Part shown: positions 17,535-25,172 of the stretch, one piece after another | How the letters are laid out: each line of letters starts with the position of its first letter | How positions within the stretch are numbered: position 1 is the first letter of the stretch | Origin: an uncultured Lachnospiraceae bacterium | GTDB taxonomy: Bacteria > Bacillota > Clostridia > Lachnospirales > Lachnospiraceae | Length of the DNA stretch: 64,000 nt | Reading direction: 5' to 3' | Assembly (NCBI GenBank): GCA_910577105.1 | Contig: CAJTMB010000017.1 | Span: forward strand, 1 to 64,000 | Position numbers and translations under genes: made by a program | The notes under the pieces: generated by a model | Databases searched by the model: none | The model's input: the letters and a program-made list of their open reading frames with translations, nothing else | What the model was told of the DNA's origin: nothing

Positions 17535-18316
17535 CACATCATGCCCTCCACAAATGCGACAGTTAATTTCTTGATTTCTGTAAAGATAAAACTCGAAGCG
17601 CCGGAAAGAAGACCGGTGGTCAAAAACAGCACACTCATTCCGACAAGTATCTTCAGCTGGATACCCACCGCAAACATATTCAACTGCGGCGCTACCTTAG
17701 CCAACACACCCAATACCACATTCAACAATAATATAACACAAAATACCGGAAGACAGATACGGAAACCAATGGTAATATAGTCCCCCAGAAACATTACAAT
17801 GGAGGAAAGCAGATTTTCCCCCCTGAGCGCTCCGCCGTTTACCGGAATCAGCAGAAATGAGTCTGCAAGCGCACCCAGAAGATACCGGTACATGCCGCTG
17901 GCAATCAACATCATCATAACCACATACTGGAAATAAACACCCGTTACGCTTGACTGCGTCCTGCTTGCAGGGTCCATAAGCGTAACCATGGAAAGTCCTG
18001 TTTCCATATCCGCAATCGAGCCCGCAAAATTGACGATGGCCGTACAGACATTGGCAGCAAATCCAATCAGCAGTCCCGTGACAGCTTCCTTTCCCACAAT
18101 CACGGCATATGAAACAACCGAATCATAGACTACCCCCTCCGCCGGTGTCAGGGTGGTGTATAATAAAAAAGAGGTAAAAACGGACAGTGCTATCCTCACC
18201 TGCCTCGGCGTATTATTCATGCTGAAAAAAGGGGCAATAAAAACAAAACAGGAAACCCGTACCAAAATCAATAGAAAATATTCCAAATCAAAAAATGAAA
18301 AAGATAAGTTTGTCAT
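17534..18316 (-). CDS. fliR: Flagellar export gate protein FliR
   Basis: The 260-residue integral membrane protein has six predicted hydrophobic segments. It shows the FliR patterns RVSCFVFIAPFFS near the start and QLNMFAVGIQLKILVG near residue 215. It forms the FliPQR export gate core. Spacing is 12 bases after fliQ and the stop overlaps the flhB start. Confidence 0.94.
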   Translation of the reverse strand: MTNLSFSFFDLEYFLLILVRVSCFVFIAPFFSMNNTPRQVRIALSVFTSFLLYTTLTPAEGVVYDSVVSYAVIVGKEAVTGLLIGFAANVCTAIVNFAGSIADMETGLSMVTLMDPASRTQSSVTGVYFQYVVMMMLIASGMYRYLLGALADSFLLIPVNGGALRGENLLSSIVMFLGDYITIGFRICLPVFCVILLLNVVLGVLAKVAPQLNMFAVGIQLKILVGMSVLFLTTGLLSGASSFIFTEIKKLTVAFVEGMM

Positions 18317-18328
18317 ACAAGATTCCCG

Positions 18329-18598
18329 CTATCTGACATATGAAACCATATTCAGCCACAAATCCGTCATATACTCTATGAGGGAAGTAAGCATCCAGTT
18401 TCCTATCAATATCAACGTCAGAAAAACACAGACTATTTTGGGTACAAAAGTCAGTGTCTGTTCCTGTATGGAAGTCACTGTCTGGAAAATACTGACAATC
18501 AGACCTACACACAAAGACACCAGCAAAACAGGAAGTGATGTCTGGATAATCATGTATAATGCCCTGCTTGCTATTTCCGTTACGACCTCTACATTCAT
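18329..18598 (-). CDS. fliQ: Flagellar export gate protein FliQ
   Basis: The 89-residue protein has two transmembrane helices (about residues 15-38 and 50-75) and the family patterns VGLIVSIFQTVTSIQEQTL and FVPKI. ATG 18598 has AGGAGG seven bases upstream; the ATG at 18604 is too close to that site. It lies between fliP and fliR in the conserved order. Confidence 0.95.
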   Translation of the reverse strand: MNVEVVTEIASRALYMIIQTSLPVLLVSLCVGLIVSIFQTVTSIQEQTLTFVPKIVCVFLTLILIGNWMLTSLIEYMTDLWLNMVSYVR

Positions 18599-18616
18599 CC
18601 GCATACCTCCTCTGTA

Positions 18617-19498
18617 TTATGATAAATTATGGAAGGTGGACACCAGACTTCCTATCACCAGACTCCAGCCATCTGCCATGACAAACAACAGAATCTTGAA
18701 AGGCATGGAAATCGTGGTGGGCGGCAGCATCATCATACCCATACTCATCAGCGTGGAGGCCACTACCATGTCTATGACAATAAAAGGAATATATATGATA
18801 AATCCCATAAAGAAAGCACGCCTCAGTTCACTTATCATAAAGCTGGGTATCAGCACTGTCAAAGGAATATCCTCCAGTTCCCCATTCCAGTCCTGTCTGG
18901 CTATGCCCATAAACAACTCCACATCTTTCCGCTGTGTTTCATTATACATAAACTGCCTGAGCGGAACTACCGCCGCACCGAGCGCTTCCTCTTCATTCAT
19001 CTCACCTGCTTCATATGGCAGATATGCATCTGCATAAATACTGGTAATTGTCGGCGTCATAATAAAAAACGTGAGAAACAGCGCCAGGCCAATCAATATC
19101 TGGTTGGGTGGTGCCGTCTGCGTATTAAGGGCTGCTCTCGTAAAATGAAGCACGATGATAATTCTGGTAAAGGACGTCATACAGATAATCAGTATGGGCG
19201 CTATTGCGATAAACGTCAGCACAAGTAAAATCCTGAGTGCACCGTTTATCTGTCCGTTCCCGCCTTCCACTTCAATCGTTACCCTGTTGGCAATATTCAG
19301 TTCCTCCAAATCCTCAGGCGTTTCAGCCGTTCCCGGTTCATTTATGACAGTGGAAATATCCGTATCACCGGTATTTCCACCCGTCTGGGAGGCACTTACC
19401 GTCTGTACAGGCAAAATACACAATATGCCCACCGTAACCAGCAGGCATATCACTTTTATAAATGTTTTTCCGAAAAAAAATTCTTTCTGCTTTTTCAC
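18617..19498 (-). CDS. fliP: Flagellar export gate protein FliP
   Basis: FliP, with FliQ and FliR, builds the export channel. The product from GTG 19498 is about 293 residues. It has a signal-like N-terminal segment (about residues 8-36), an extracytoplasmic stretch and the FliP core patterns RIIIVLHFTRAALNTQ, PPNQILIGLALFLTFF and the C-terminal hydrophobic hairpins. An open frame extends upstream to 19639, but that part runs inside fliO and encodes arginine-rich shadow sequence. The GTG seven bases after the fliO stop is the sensible start. Confidence 0.93.
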   Translation of the reverse strand: MKKQKEFFFGKTFIKVICLLVTVGILCILPVQTVSASQTGGNTGDTDISTVINEPGTAETPEDLEELNIANRVTIEVEGGNGQINGALRILLVLTFIAIAPILIICMTSFTRIIIVLHFTRAALNTQTAPPNQILIGLALFLTFFIMTPTITSIYADAYLPYEAGEMNEEEALGAAVVPLRQFMYNETQRKDVELFMGIARQDWNGELEDIPLTVLIPSFMISELRRAFFMGFIIYIPFIVIDMVVASTLMSMGMMMLPPTTISMPFKILLFVMADGWSLVIGSLVSTFHNLS

Positions 19499-19505
19499 GT
19501 TTAGC

Positions 19506-19904
19506 CTACTCTTCCTTCGGTGAATCTTCCTTTGACGTATTTTCCCCCCCGGGATAAACAGCCTTCGCCTTGCGAAGCAAGTCCTGAAACCGCAAAGAAA
19601 CCCTGCCGGCGTCATCGGGAAACTCCATCTGCTCCCCATCCAGTTCCGCCAGCACTATAACGGTATCCTTGCACACGGCAACTGCCACATACTTATCCGC
19701 CAATCTGATAATCTGTATGTATTTTCCATTGCCCATAGGACAGGTTTCCACCACATCAATGTTTTGCCCGGCCTTTTGTCCCTTCTGGTATCTTGCAATC
19801 CATCTGGTCGTCCATAAAGTCAACGCCAGCACAAAGACAAAGACAAGAAGCACCGTAATCAGCTGGGAAAAACTATCCGCAGTATGAAGGCCTGCTGCAA
19901 GCAT
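19506..19904 (-). CDS. fliO: Flagellar export assembly protein FliO
   Basis: The 132-residue protein has one N-terminal membrane helix (about residues 12-34). A short beta-rich cytoplasmic region typical of FliO/FliZ follows (QNIDVVETCPMGNGKYIQII), then a hydrophilic tail. FliO stabilises FliP during gate assembly. Start ATG 19904 overlaps the cheY stop in TAATG. Assigned on architecture and position, since the family is poorly conserved. Confidence 0.85.
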   Translation of the reverse strand: MLAAGLHTADSFSQLITVLLVFVFVLALTLWTTRWIARYQKGQKAGQNIDVVETCPMGNGKYIQIIRLADKYVAVAVCKDTVIVLAELDGEQMEFPDDAGRVSLRFQDLLRKAKAVYPGGENTSKEDSPKEE

Positions 19905-20266
19905 TATCCTACGACCTTCTTTACTGCTTCCAATACACGGTCAGCCTGAAAAGGTTTTACGATAAAATCTTTAGCTCCGGCTTGAATGGACTCAATAACC
20001 ATGGCCTGCTGACCCATTGCGGAACACATAATGACACGCGCATTCGGGTCTGCCTGTTTAATTCCCTTTAAAGCAGCAATTCCATCCAATTCCGGCATGG
20101 TAATATCCATGAGTACAAGGTCAGGATGAAGTTCATTGTATTTCTCAATGCCCTTTGCACCGTTTTCTGCCTCACCAACCACATTGTAACCGTTTTTTGT
20201 CAAGATGTCCTTAATCATCATGCGCATAAATGCTGCATCATCACAGATTAAAATATTCTTCGCCAT
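19904..20266 (-). CDS. cheY: Chemotaxis response regulator CheY
   Basis: The 120-residue single receiver domain has the acidic pocket ICDDAAFMR, phospho-acceptor in LVLMDITMPELDG (about residue 54), the conserved serine/threonine in IMCSAMGQQ and lysine in FIVKPF. It carries the CheA signal to the switch protein FliM. ATG 20266 has GGAGAG upstream; an in-frame GTG 24 bases earlier is unlikely. Its location between fliY and fliO is the same as in Bacillus. Confidence 0.95.
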   Translation of the reverse strand: MAKNILICDDAAFMRMMIKDILTKNGYNVVGEAENGAKGIEKYNELHPDLVLMDITMPELDGIAALKGIKQADPNARVIMCSAMGQQAMVIESIQAGAKDFIVKPFQADRVLEAVKKVVG

Positions 20267-20293
20267 ACCGTTTTCTCTCCTTATTTGCACTTT

Positions 20294-21631
20294 TTATTTG
20301 ATAATTTCTGTCACTCTGATGCCAAAACTCTCTTCAATGACTACCACTTCACCTCTGGCTACAAATTTGCCATTTACCAGAACATCAATTGGTTCGCCTG
20401 CTATACGCTCTAACTCTATAATAGTTCCCGGTGCAAAGTCAAGTATTTCTGAAATTGATTTGGTCGTTCTTCCCAACTCAACCGTTACCTCCAACGGTAC
20501 ATCCATAATCAGACCGATATTTTCCTGGCTTGTGGATGATAACAAATCGCTGGAAAAATTCTGGAACTGTGCCGGCTGAATATTCACATTCGGCTGCATA
20601 TTCATCTGCGGTGGCATATACATCTGTGCCATATTCATGCCGCCGGGCATTCCCATTCCCATCTGTGGCTGCATACCCATCTGTCCGTACATGGGATTCA
20701 TGCCCTGGCCTGCCATCGCGTCCATACCCATGGGGGCGCCCATTGGCGGCATTCCCATCTGTCCGTACATGGGGTTCATACCCTGGCCTGCCATCGCATC
20801 CATCCCTGCCTGTGCAGGCATCCCCTGCATCTGGGGTGCGGGCTGAGGTGCAGGTGCGGGCGCCGGTGCCGGTGCGGCAGGTGCAGGCGCCGGTGCAGAA
20901 GCTGCTTCGTCTCCCTCCATCTGATGCATAAAGCTTTCGACTATCTGTTTGGAAAAATCAATCGGATACAGCTGCATAATTGTGCTGTCTACCAATTCAT
21001 CAATCTGCATACGGAAAGCTATCTTGACAAAAGTACCTCCCAAAAACGGAGATATTTCTTCTCCCCTTTTGTATTCCGTCAAGTCCACAAGACTTGCTTC
21101 CGGCGGGCTGATATCTATTAATATGCCGAGCATGGTGGAAAGAGATGTGGCAGAAGCTCCCATCATCTGGTTCATGGCCTCGGAGATTGCACTCAAATGC
21201 AGTTCTCCCAACTCGCCATCCGTATTGGTTCCATCCCCGCCCATCATCAAATCCGTGATTATCTTAACATCGTGTTCTTTCAATACAAGGATGTTACTGC
21301 CTTCTAATCCGCTGGTATACTTAATCTGTATAAAAACACAGGGCTTTTCATATTCCTGCAGCACGGTATTCCAGTTTGCCAGCGTTACCACCGGTGTAGT
21401 AATATTCACTTTTCTGTTTACAAGAGAATACATGGTTGTTGCGGAAGAACCCATGCTGATATTGGCCACCTCACCAACCGCGTCTTTCTCAGTATCTGTC
21501 AACAGACTCTCGTCTATTTCATCAATTTCCTCTGAAACCGGCCCTGCCTCCTCTGCACCCCCCGCACCTGCGGAAAGGTCCATTCCATTAAGCAATGCAT
21601 TTATCTCGTCCTGGGACAACATGCCGTCCAT
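20294..21631 (-). CDS. fliY: Flagellar switch protein FliY (CheC-like phosphatase plus FliN domain)
   Basis: The 445-residue C-ring protein has a short N-terminal CheY-P-binding-like peptide (MLSQDEINALLNGM). Its CheC-like phosphatase domain has both D/S-xxx-E-xx-N sites intact (DAVGEVAN about residue 50, SAISEAMN about residue 146). A long Ala/Pro/Met/Gly/Gln-rich linker (about residues 245-355) follows. The C-terminal FliN domain has VPLEVTVELGRT and FAPGTIIELERIAGEPIDVLVNG. It dephosphorylates CheY-P at the motor and completes the C ring. The linker contains a tandem near-duplication, listed separately. Confidence 0.96.
   Translation of the reverse strand: MDGMLSQDEINALLNGMDLSAGAGGAEEAGPVSEEIDEIDESLLTDTEKDAVGEVANISMGSSATTMYSLVNRKVNITTPVVTLANWNTVLQEYEKPCVFIQIKYTSGLEGSNILVLKEHDVKIITDLMMGGDGTNTDGELGELHLSAISEAMNQMMGASATSLSTMLGILIDISPPEASLVDLTEYKRGEEISPFLGGTFVKIAFRMQIDELVDSTIMQLYPIDFSKQIVESFMHQMEGDEAASAPAPAPAAPAPAPAPAPQPAPQMQGMPAQAGMDAMAGQGMNPMYGQMGMPPMGAPMGMDAMAGQGMNPMYGQMGMQPQMGMGMPGGMNMAQMYMPPQMNMQPNVNIQPAQFQNFSSDLLSSTSQENIGLIMDVPLEVTVELGRTTKSISEILDFAPGTIIELERIAGEPIDVLVNGKFVARGEVVVIEESFGIRVTEIIK
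20676..20806 (-). repeat. Direct repeat in the FliY linker
   Basis: Two near-identical copies of about 50 bp lie at 20676-20731 and 20754-20806. They encode repeated Met/Gly/Gln-rich peptide (AMAGQGMNPMYGQMGM, twice). A recent in-frame duplication is likely, so linker length probably varies between strains. Confidence 0.75.
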
Positions 21632-21634
21632 GTC

Positions 21635-22615
21635 TTACTCCCCCTCTCTGATTACCGTGGTCACCCTGACTGCATAATTATCTTTGCTGGCTCCCGGTAA
21701 TGCGGTAAATTTTCTGATATTTCCCACGTAGACAGATAATTCACTATCCACATGTGTATCCAGCCGGATGACATCTCCGACCTGCAGATTGACAAAGTCG
21801 TTTACGGAAACCGCACTCTTTCCCAAAACTGCTTTTACCGGTATGTCTACCCTGCGAATCAAGGATTCAATATGCTCCTCATAATCGTCATCATGCATCT
21901 CCTGCATGTTGGCATACCAGTATCTTGTATTTAATTTATCCATGATGTCTTCCAGTGTAAAATACGGAAGACACAGGTTTATGAAGCCCTGCACCTCTCC
22001 AATCTTCACATTGAGTGTGACAATGGCTGCCATATCATTAGGGGCAATAATCTGTGCAAACTGCTGATTGGTTTCCAGCCTTTCCAGCACCGGGTTGATA
22101 TCCAGCACGTTCTTCCATGGCTCACGCATAAGCTGTATACACACCACCATCAGTTTTTCTATTATAGTAAGTTCTATTTCCGAAAATTCCCTGCTCTTTT
22201 CAAGAGGGTCTCCCTGCCCGCCAAGCATACGGTCAATCATAGCATATCCAAGGTTGGTGGACAAGTCAACAATAATATTTCCCGACAAGGGTTGAAAATT
22301 TACAATTCCCAGAATAACGGGGTTGGATAATGAATTGGTAAACTCCGAAAAAGTAACTGCTTCGGAACTCGCCACGCTTATCTGTACATTTTTTCGCAAA
22401 TAAACGGGGAGGTTTGTGGATACCAGTCTTCCGTAGTGCTCAAAAATAATCTCCAGGGTACGCAAATGTTCTTTGGAAAACTTTGCCGGGCGGCGGAAAT
22501 CATAATTCTTAACCTGTTTATCGGTCTGGTCCTGTATTTGGTCCGCATCCAGTTCACCCGTAGAAAGTGCAGCCAGCAGATTGTCTATTTCATTTTGGGA
22601 CAATATCTCGCCCAT
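21635..22615 (-). CDS. fliM: Flagellar motor switch protein FliM
   Basis: The 326-residue protein starts with the CheY-P-binding peptide ILSQNEIDNLLAAL. It continues with the CheC-like middle domain (FRRPAKFSKEHLRTLEIIFEHY, GYAMIDRMLGGQG) and ends with the FliN-like domain (GKSAVSVNDFVNLQVGDVIRLD). It sits in the C ring and switches rotation on CheY-P binding. ATG 22615 is eight bases after AGGAGG; an in-frame GTG at 22624 overlaps that ribosome site. Confidence 0.96.
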   Translation of the reverse strand: MGEILSQNEIDNLLAALSTGELDADQIQDQTDKQVKNYDFRRPAKFSKEHLRTLEIIFEHYGRLVSTNLPVYLRKNVQISVASSEAVTFSEFTNSLSNPVILGIVNFQPLSGNIIVDLSTNLGYAMIDRMLGGQGDPLEKSREFSEIELTIIEKLMVVCIQLMREPWKNVLDINPVLERLETNQQFAQIIAPNDMAAIVTLNVKIGEVQGFINLCLPYFTLEDIMDKLNTRYWYANMQEMHDDDYEEHIESLIRRVDIPVKAVLGKSAVSVNDFVNLQVGDVIRLDTHVDSELSVYVGNIRKFTALPGASKDNYAVRVTTVIREGE

Positions 22616-22663
22616 TAAGCTCACCTCCTGTCTTCAAGTCCTGCTCTATTGCCTTTGAGATGG

Positions 22664-23185
22664 CTATCCTATTTTCCAATCGCTGAATACCACCTTGTAG
22701 ATGAAATCGGAATTGTATACTTTGCGGAGCCTTGCCAGAATTGCTTCCCGCACACCGTCTGTGTCATTTCTGAACTCATCCAATGTATAGGAGGAAATTA
22801 CATCAATTATTTCGCCCTTGATGACGCTTGCATTGGCATCCATGGTTTCTGCATATTCTTTATAGTCTTTGTTGGTTTTATCCATCAAAATCGAAACCGC
22901 AACCATGGCATACCGCTGGTCCTCTTCCACGCCTTCTTCATTTACCGCACGTTTTAAAGGAATCGTCATGGTGTCTGCAATATCATACGTTACACTGTCT
23001 GCAATCGCCACTTCCGTTTCATCATCCCCGAGATTTAACTCCAGGTCCAGAACTGCTGCAATCCTGCCTACCAGGGCAGTCGTGCTTTTCATGGCTCCCG
23101 TTACGCTGAACATCATAATGGCAGTCAGTACAATATTCACCACTAAAAGAGCCAGTATCAAGATTGACATCAAATTCTTTTTCAT
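22664..23185 (-). CDS. fliL: Flagellar basal body-associated protein FliL
   Basis: The 173-residue protein has one N-terminal membrane helix (about residues 5-30) and a periplasm-facing domain. This shows the FliL pattern of DLELNLGDDE, VSILMDKTN and a C-terminal VYNSDFIYKVVFSDWKIG. FliL rings surround the stator units. Encoded directly after motB and before fliM, consistent with a stator-related role. Confidence 0.85.
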   Translation of the reverse strand: MKKNLMSILILALLVVNIVLTAIMMFSVTGAMKSTTALVGRIAAVLDLELNLGDDETEVAIADSVTYDIADTMTIPLKRAVNEEGVEEDQRYAMVAVSILMDKTNKDYKEYAETMDANASVIKGEIIDVISSYTLDEFRNDTDGVREAILARLRKVYNSDFIYKVVFSDWKIG

Positions 23186-23228
23186 ATCGATTTTTCCGCG
23201 CCAGTGCGCATCCTTTCCTCCATGTCAC

Positions 23229-24047
23229 CTACTGATAGGTGCTTAAATCATTATATATCCTGATTTCCACGCGCCTGTTCCTTGCACGGCCTTCTTCCGT
23301 GGAATTATCGGCAACCGGAACATACTCTCCCCGTCCGGCATACTTCACCATAGCCGGGTCAAGGTTTGTCGTATCCATAAAATAATTAAATACGGAAAGC
23401 GCCCTTGCACAACTGAGCTCACTGTTGTCCGCATAACGATTACTGTGCATCGGCACATTATCCGTGTGTCCCTCAATTTCAATAATGCCGCCGGCATACC
23501 GCTCCAGCATCACTCCCACTTTTTCCAGAACCGGCAGGGCATCTTCCCTGACTTCCGCTTTACCGGAATCATATAACAGGGCTCCTTTTAATGTCAGCTG
23601 CACATACTGTGCATTAAAATCCACATTAATCACATCCGAAAGATTGTTTTCCGCGATGCTTTCCTCTATTTTCTCATATAACTCCTCAGAAGCTTCCAAC
23701 TGCGCCTGTTCCAGTTGTTCCATCATATTTTCATATTCATTAAATTCATCAGCTTCGTTCTCGCTGTCAGCCGTTTTACCGGTACTGTTAATAAATTCAT
23801 CCAGTTCATTCAGCTGACTCATGCCGTTACTGATTAAGATGCCGTCCCCGATTGCGGTGGCTCCCCCGTCAAAAATGGAAAAGGTATTGTTAAAAGATTC
23901 CGCAACCGCTTTCAGCCGGTCTTCACTGATGACGGACATGGAAAATAAAAGCACATAGAAACACAGCAGCAGGTTCATTAGGTCACCGAAAGTAGCCATC
24001 CACGCCGGAGAGCCGGGAGGTGGCAAATCTTCCTTTCTCTTAGCCAA
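23229..24047 (-). CDS. motB: Flagellar stator protein MotB
   Basis: The protein (about 272 residues) has a proton-channel helix with the key aspartate in MATFGDLMNLLLCFYVLLFS (about residues 17-36). A plug/linker region follows, then an OmpA-like peptidoglycan-binding domain with IEGHTDNVPMHSNRYADN and NRRVEIRI. I take TTG 24047 as the start because GGAGG lies eight bases upstream; this overlaps the motA stop by eight bases. Longer in-frame starts at 24098 or 24065 would lie inside motA. Confidence 0.93.
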   Translation of the reverse strand: MAKRKEDLPPPGSPAWMATFGDLMNLLLCFYVLLFSMSVISEDRLKAVAESFNNTFSIFDGGATAIGDGILISNGMSQLNELDEFINSTGKTADSENEADEFNEYENMMEQLEQAQLEASEELYEKIEESIAENNLSDVINVDFNAQYVQLTLKGALLYDSGKAEVREDALPVLEKVGVMLERYAGGIIEIEGHTDNVPMHSNRYADNSELSCARALSVFNYFMDTTNLDPAMVKYAGRGEYVPVADNSTEEGRARNRRVEIRIYNDLSTYQ

Positions 24048-24834
24048 TCTCCTCACCTCCGTCATCTCCCTGTTCCCCACGTTCCGTAGGGGAAACAAAG
24101 GACTTCAGCTTCTCTTCGATAACACGGGGATTTTCTCCTGCCTGTATAGACAAAAGCCCCTCTATCATGATTTCCTTCTGCATCATTTCCATATCATTCT
24201 GTGCCTTCAGTTTGTTTGACACAGGTGCACATACCCAGTTTGCAAGCAATGAGCCATACAAAGTGGTAATCAGCGCTGTAGCCATGTTAGGACCGATGGA
24301 TGAAGCGTCCTCCATGTTCTGCAACATGTTAACAAGACCAACCAAAGTACCAATCATACCCCAGGCAGGTCCCATGGCCGCTACATTTTCCCAAAACCCG
24401 ATACGCGCCTTATGCCTGCTGTCCATGCTGACAAGCTCTGTTTCCATGATGGCACGCACAAGTTCCGGGTCGGTACCGTCTACAATAAGAAGAATTCCCT
24501 TTTTCAGGAATTCATCCTGCAAATCTCCTGCTGCCTCCTCCAAAGACAACAGTCCTTCCTTCCTGGCCACGTTGGATAAATCAATTATATTTTTTATCAT
24601 CTCGGAAGTATTGTTGGTCGGCACTTTTAAAATAAGTGCAAAACTCTTCAGACCACTAACGAAACTCTGAAGGGAATTAGCCGCCAAAACCGCCGAAAAT
24701 GCACCTCCGAACGTAATCGCTATGGAAGGAATGTCAAAATAACTAGGCAACGCCCCCAAACCGCCACTGGTCGCAACACCAAGAATAACCATGGCGAAAC
24801 AAATTACCAACCCCAGTATTGATGCAATATCCAC
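24040..24834 (-). CDS. motA: Flagellar stator protein MotA
   Basis: The 264-residue four-helix membrane protein has MotA signatures GGFGAFSAV-like start (TFGGAFSAVLAANSLQ), DPELVRAIMETEL, the FWENVAAMGPAWGMIGTLVGLV helix (split at about residues 147-168) and ALITTLYGSLLANWV. It forms the ion-conducting stator with MotB. The start is GTG 24834 with AGGTGGAG upstream. Unlike Bacillus, motAB lies within the flagellar operon. Confidence 0.94.
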   Translation of the reverse strand: MDIASILGLVICFAMVILGVATSGGLGALPSYFDIPSIAITFGGAFSAVLAANSLQSFVSGLKSFALILKVPTNNTSEMIKNIIDLSNVARKEGLLSLEEAAGDLQDEFLKKGILLIVDGTDPELVRAIMETELVSMDSRHKARIGFWENVAAMGPAWGMIGTLVGLVNMLQNMEDASSIGPNMATALITTLYGSLLANWVCAPVSNKLKAQNDMEMMQKEIMIEGLLSIQAGENPRVIEEKLKSFVSPTERGEQGDDGGEEIG

Positions 24835-24889
24835 TTAACTCCACCTGTACTTTCTATTCTATTTGTATAAAAAGAATATATGATATGCA

Positions 24890-25075
24890 TTAATCAGCAA
24901 AAATATCCTTTCTATACAATTTTACTAAATTTTTTACTTCTTGTCTACTTTCTTTTACAATAATTTTTCTCCCCGTAGTGAGAGTCATCACCGTATCGGG
25001 TGTTTCCTCCACCGTTTCAATCAAATCCGGGTTAATCAAAACTTTCTGTCCGTTCATTTTCGTGATTTCAATCAT
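24890..25075 (-). CDS. flbD: Flagellar FlbD/SwrD family protein
   Basis: The 61-residue protein matches the small FlbD/SwrD family (IEITKMNGQKVLINPDLIE then VMTLTTGRKIIVKE). In Bacillus subtilis, SwrD raises flagellar power and the gene lies after flgE, as here; it is followed directly by motA. ATG 25075 follows GGAGG. Confidence 0.93.
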   Translation of the reverse strand: MIEITKMNGQKVLINPDLIETVEETPDTVMTLTTGRKIIVKESRQEVKNLVKLYRKDIFAD

Positions 25076-25115
25076 GGCTCCTCCGTATCCTGATGCGGCG
25101 CTGTACTGACAATCT

Positions 25116-25146
25116 AAAGGGTCATGCAGAAACTGCCTGACCCTTT
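25116..25146 (-). promoter_or_regulatory. Strong intercistronic hairpin between flgE and flbD
   Basis: Perfect 9-bp arms AAAGGGTCA (25116-25124) and TGACCCTTT (25138-25146) enclose a smaller GCAG/CTGC stem. No U-run follows on the minus strand, so it looks more like an mRNA-stability or processing element than a terminator. It could lower flbD-motAB levels relative to hook protein, or protect the flgE 3' end. Confidence 0.55.
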
Positions 25147-25172
25147 CATCCTGTATGTATTTATATTATCGC

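Noticed and set aside
19499..19639. Extended FliP N-terminus
   Set aside because: The extra 47 codons lie inside fliO in another frame and are Arg-rich. The GTG at 19498 gives the normal FliP length and signal segment.
24048..24098. Longer MotB start
   Set aside because: It would overlap motA by up to 59 bases with no ribosome site, while TTG 24047 has GGAGG at ideal spacing.
24835..24889. Sigma-28 or sigma-A promoter in front of motA
   Set aside because: An AT-rich stretch has TATA-like bases, but no -35/-10 pair at proper spacing and no TAAA-N15-GCCGATAT pattern.
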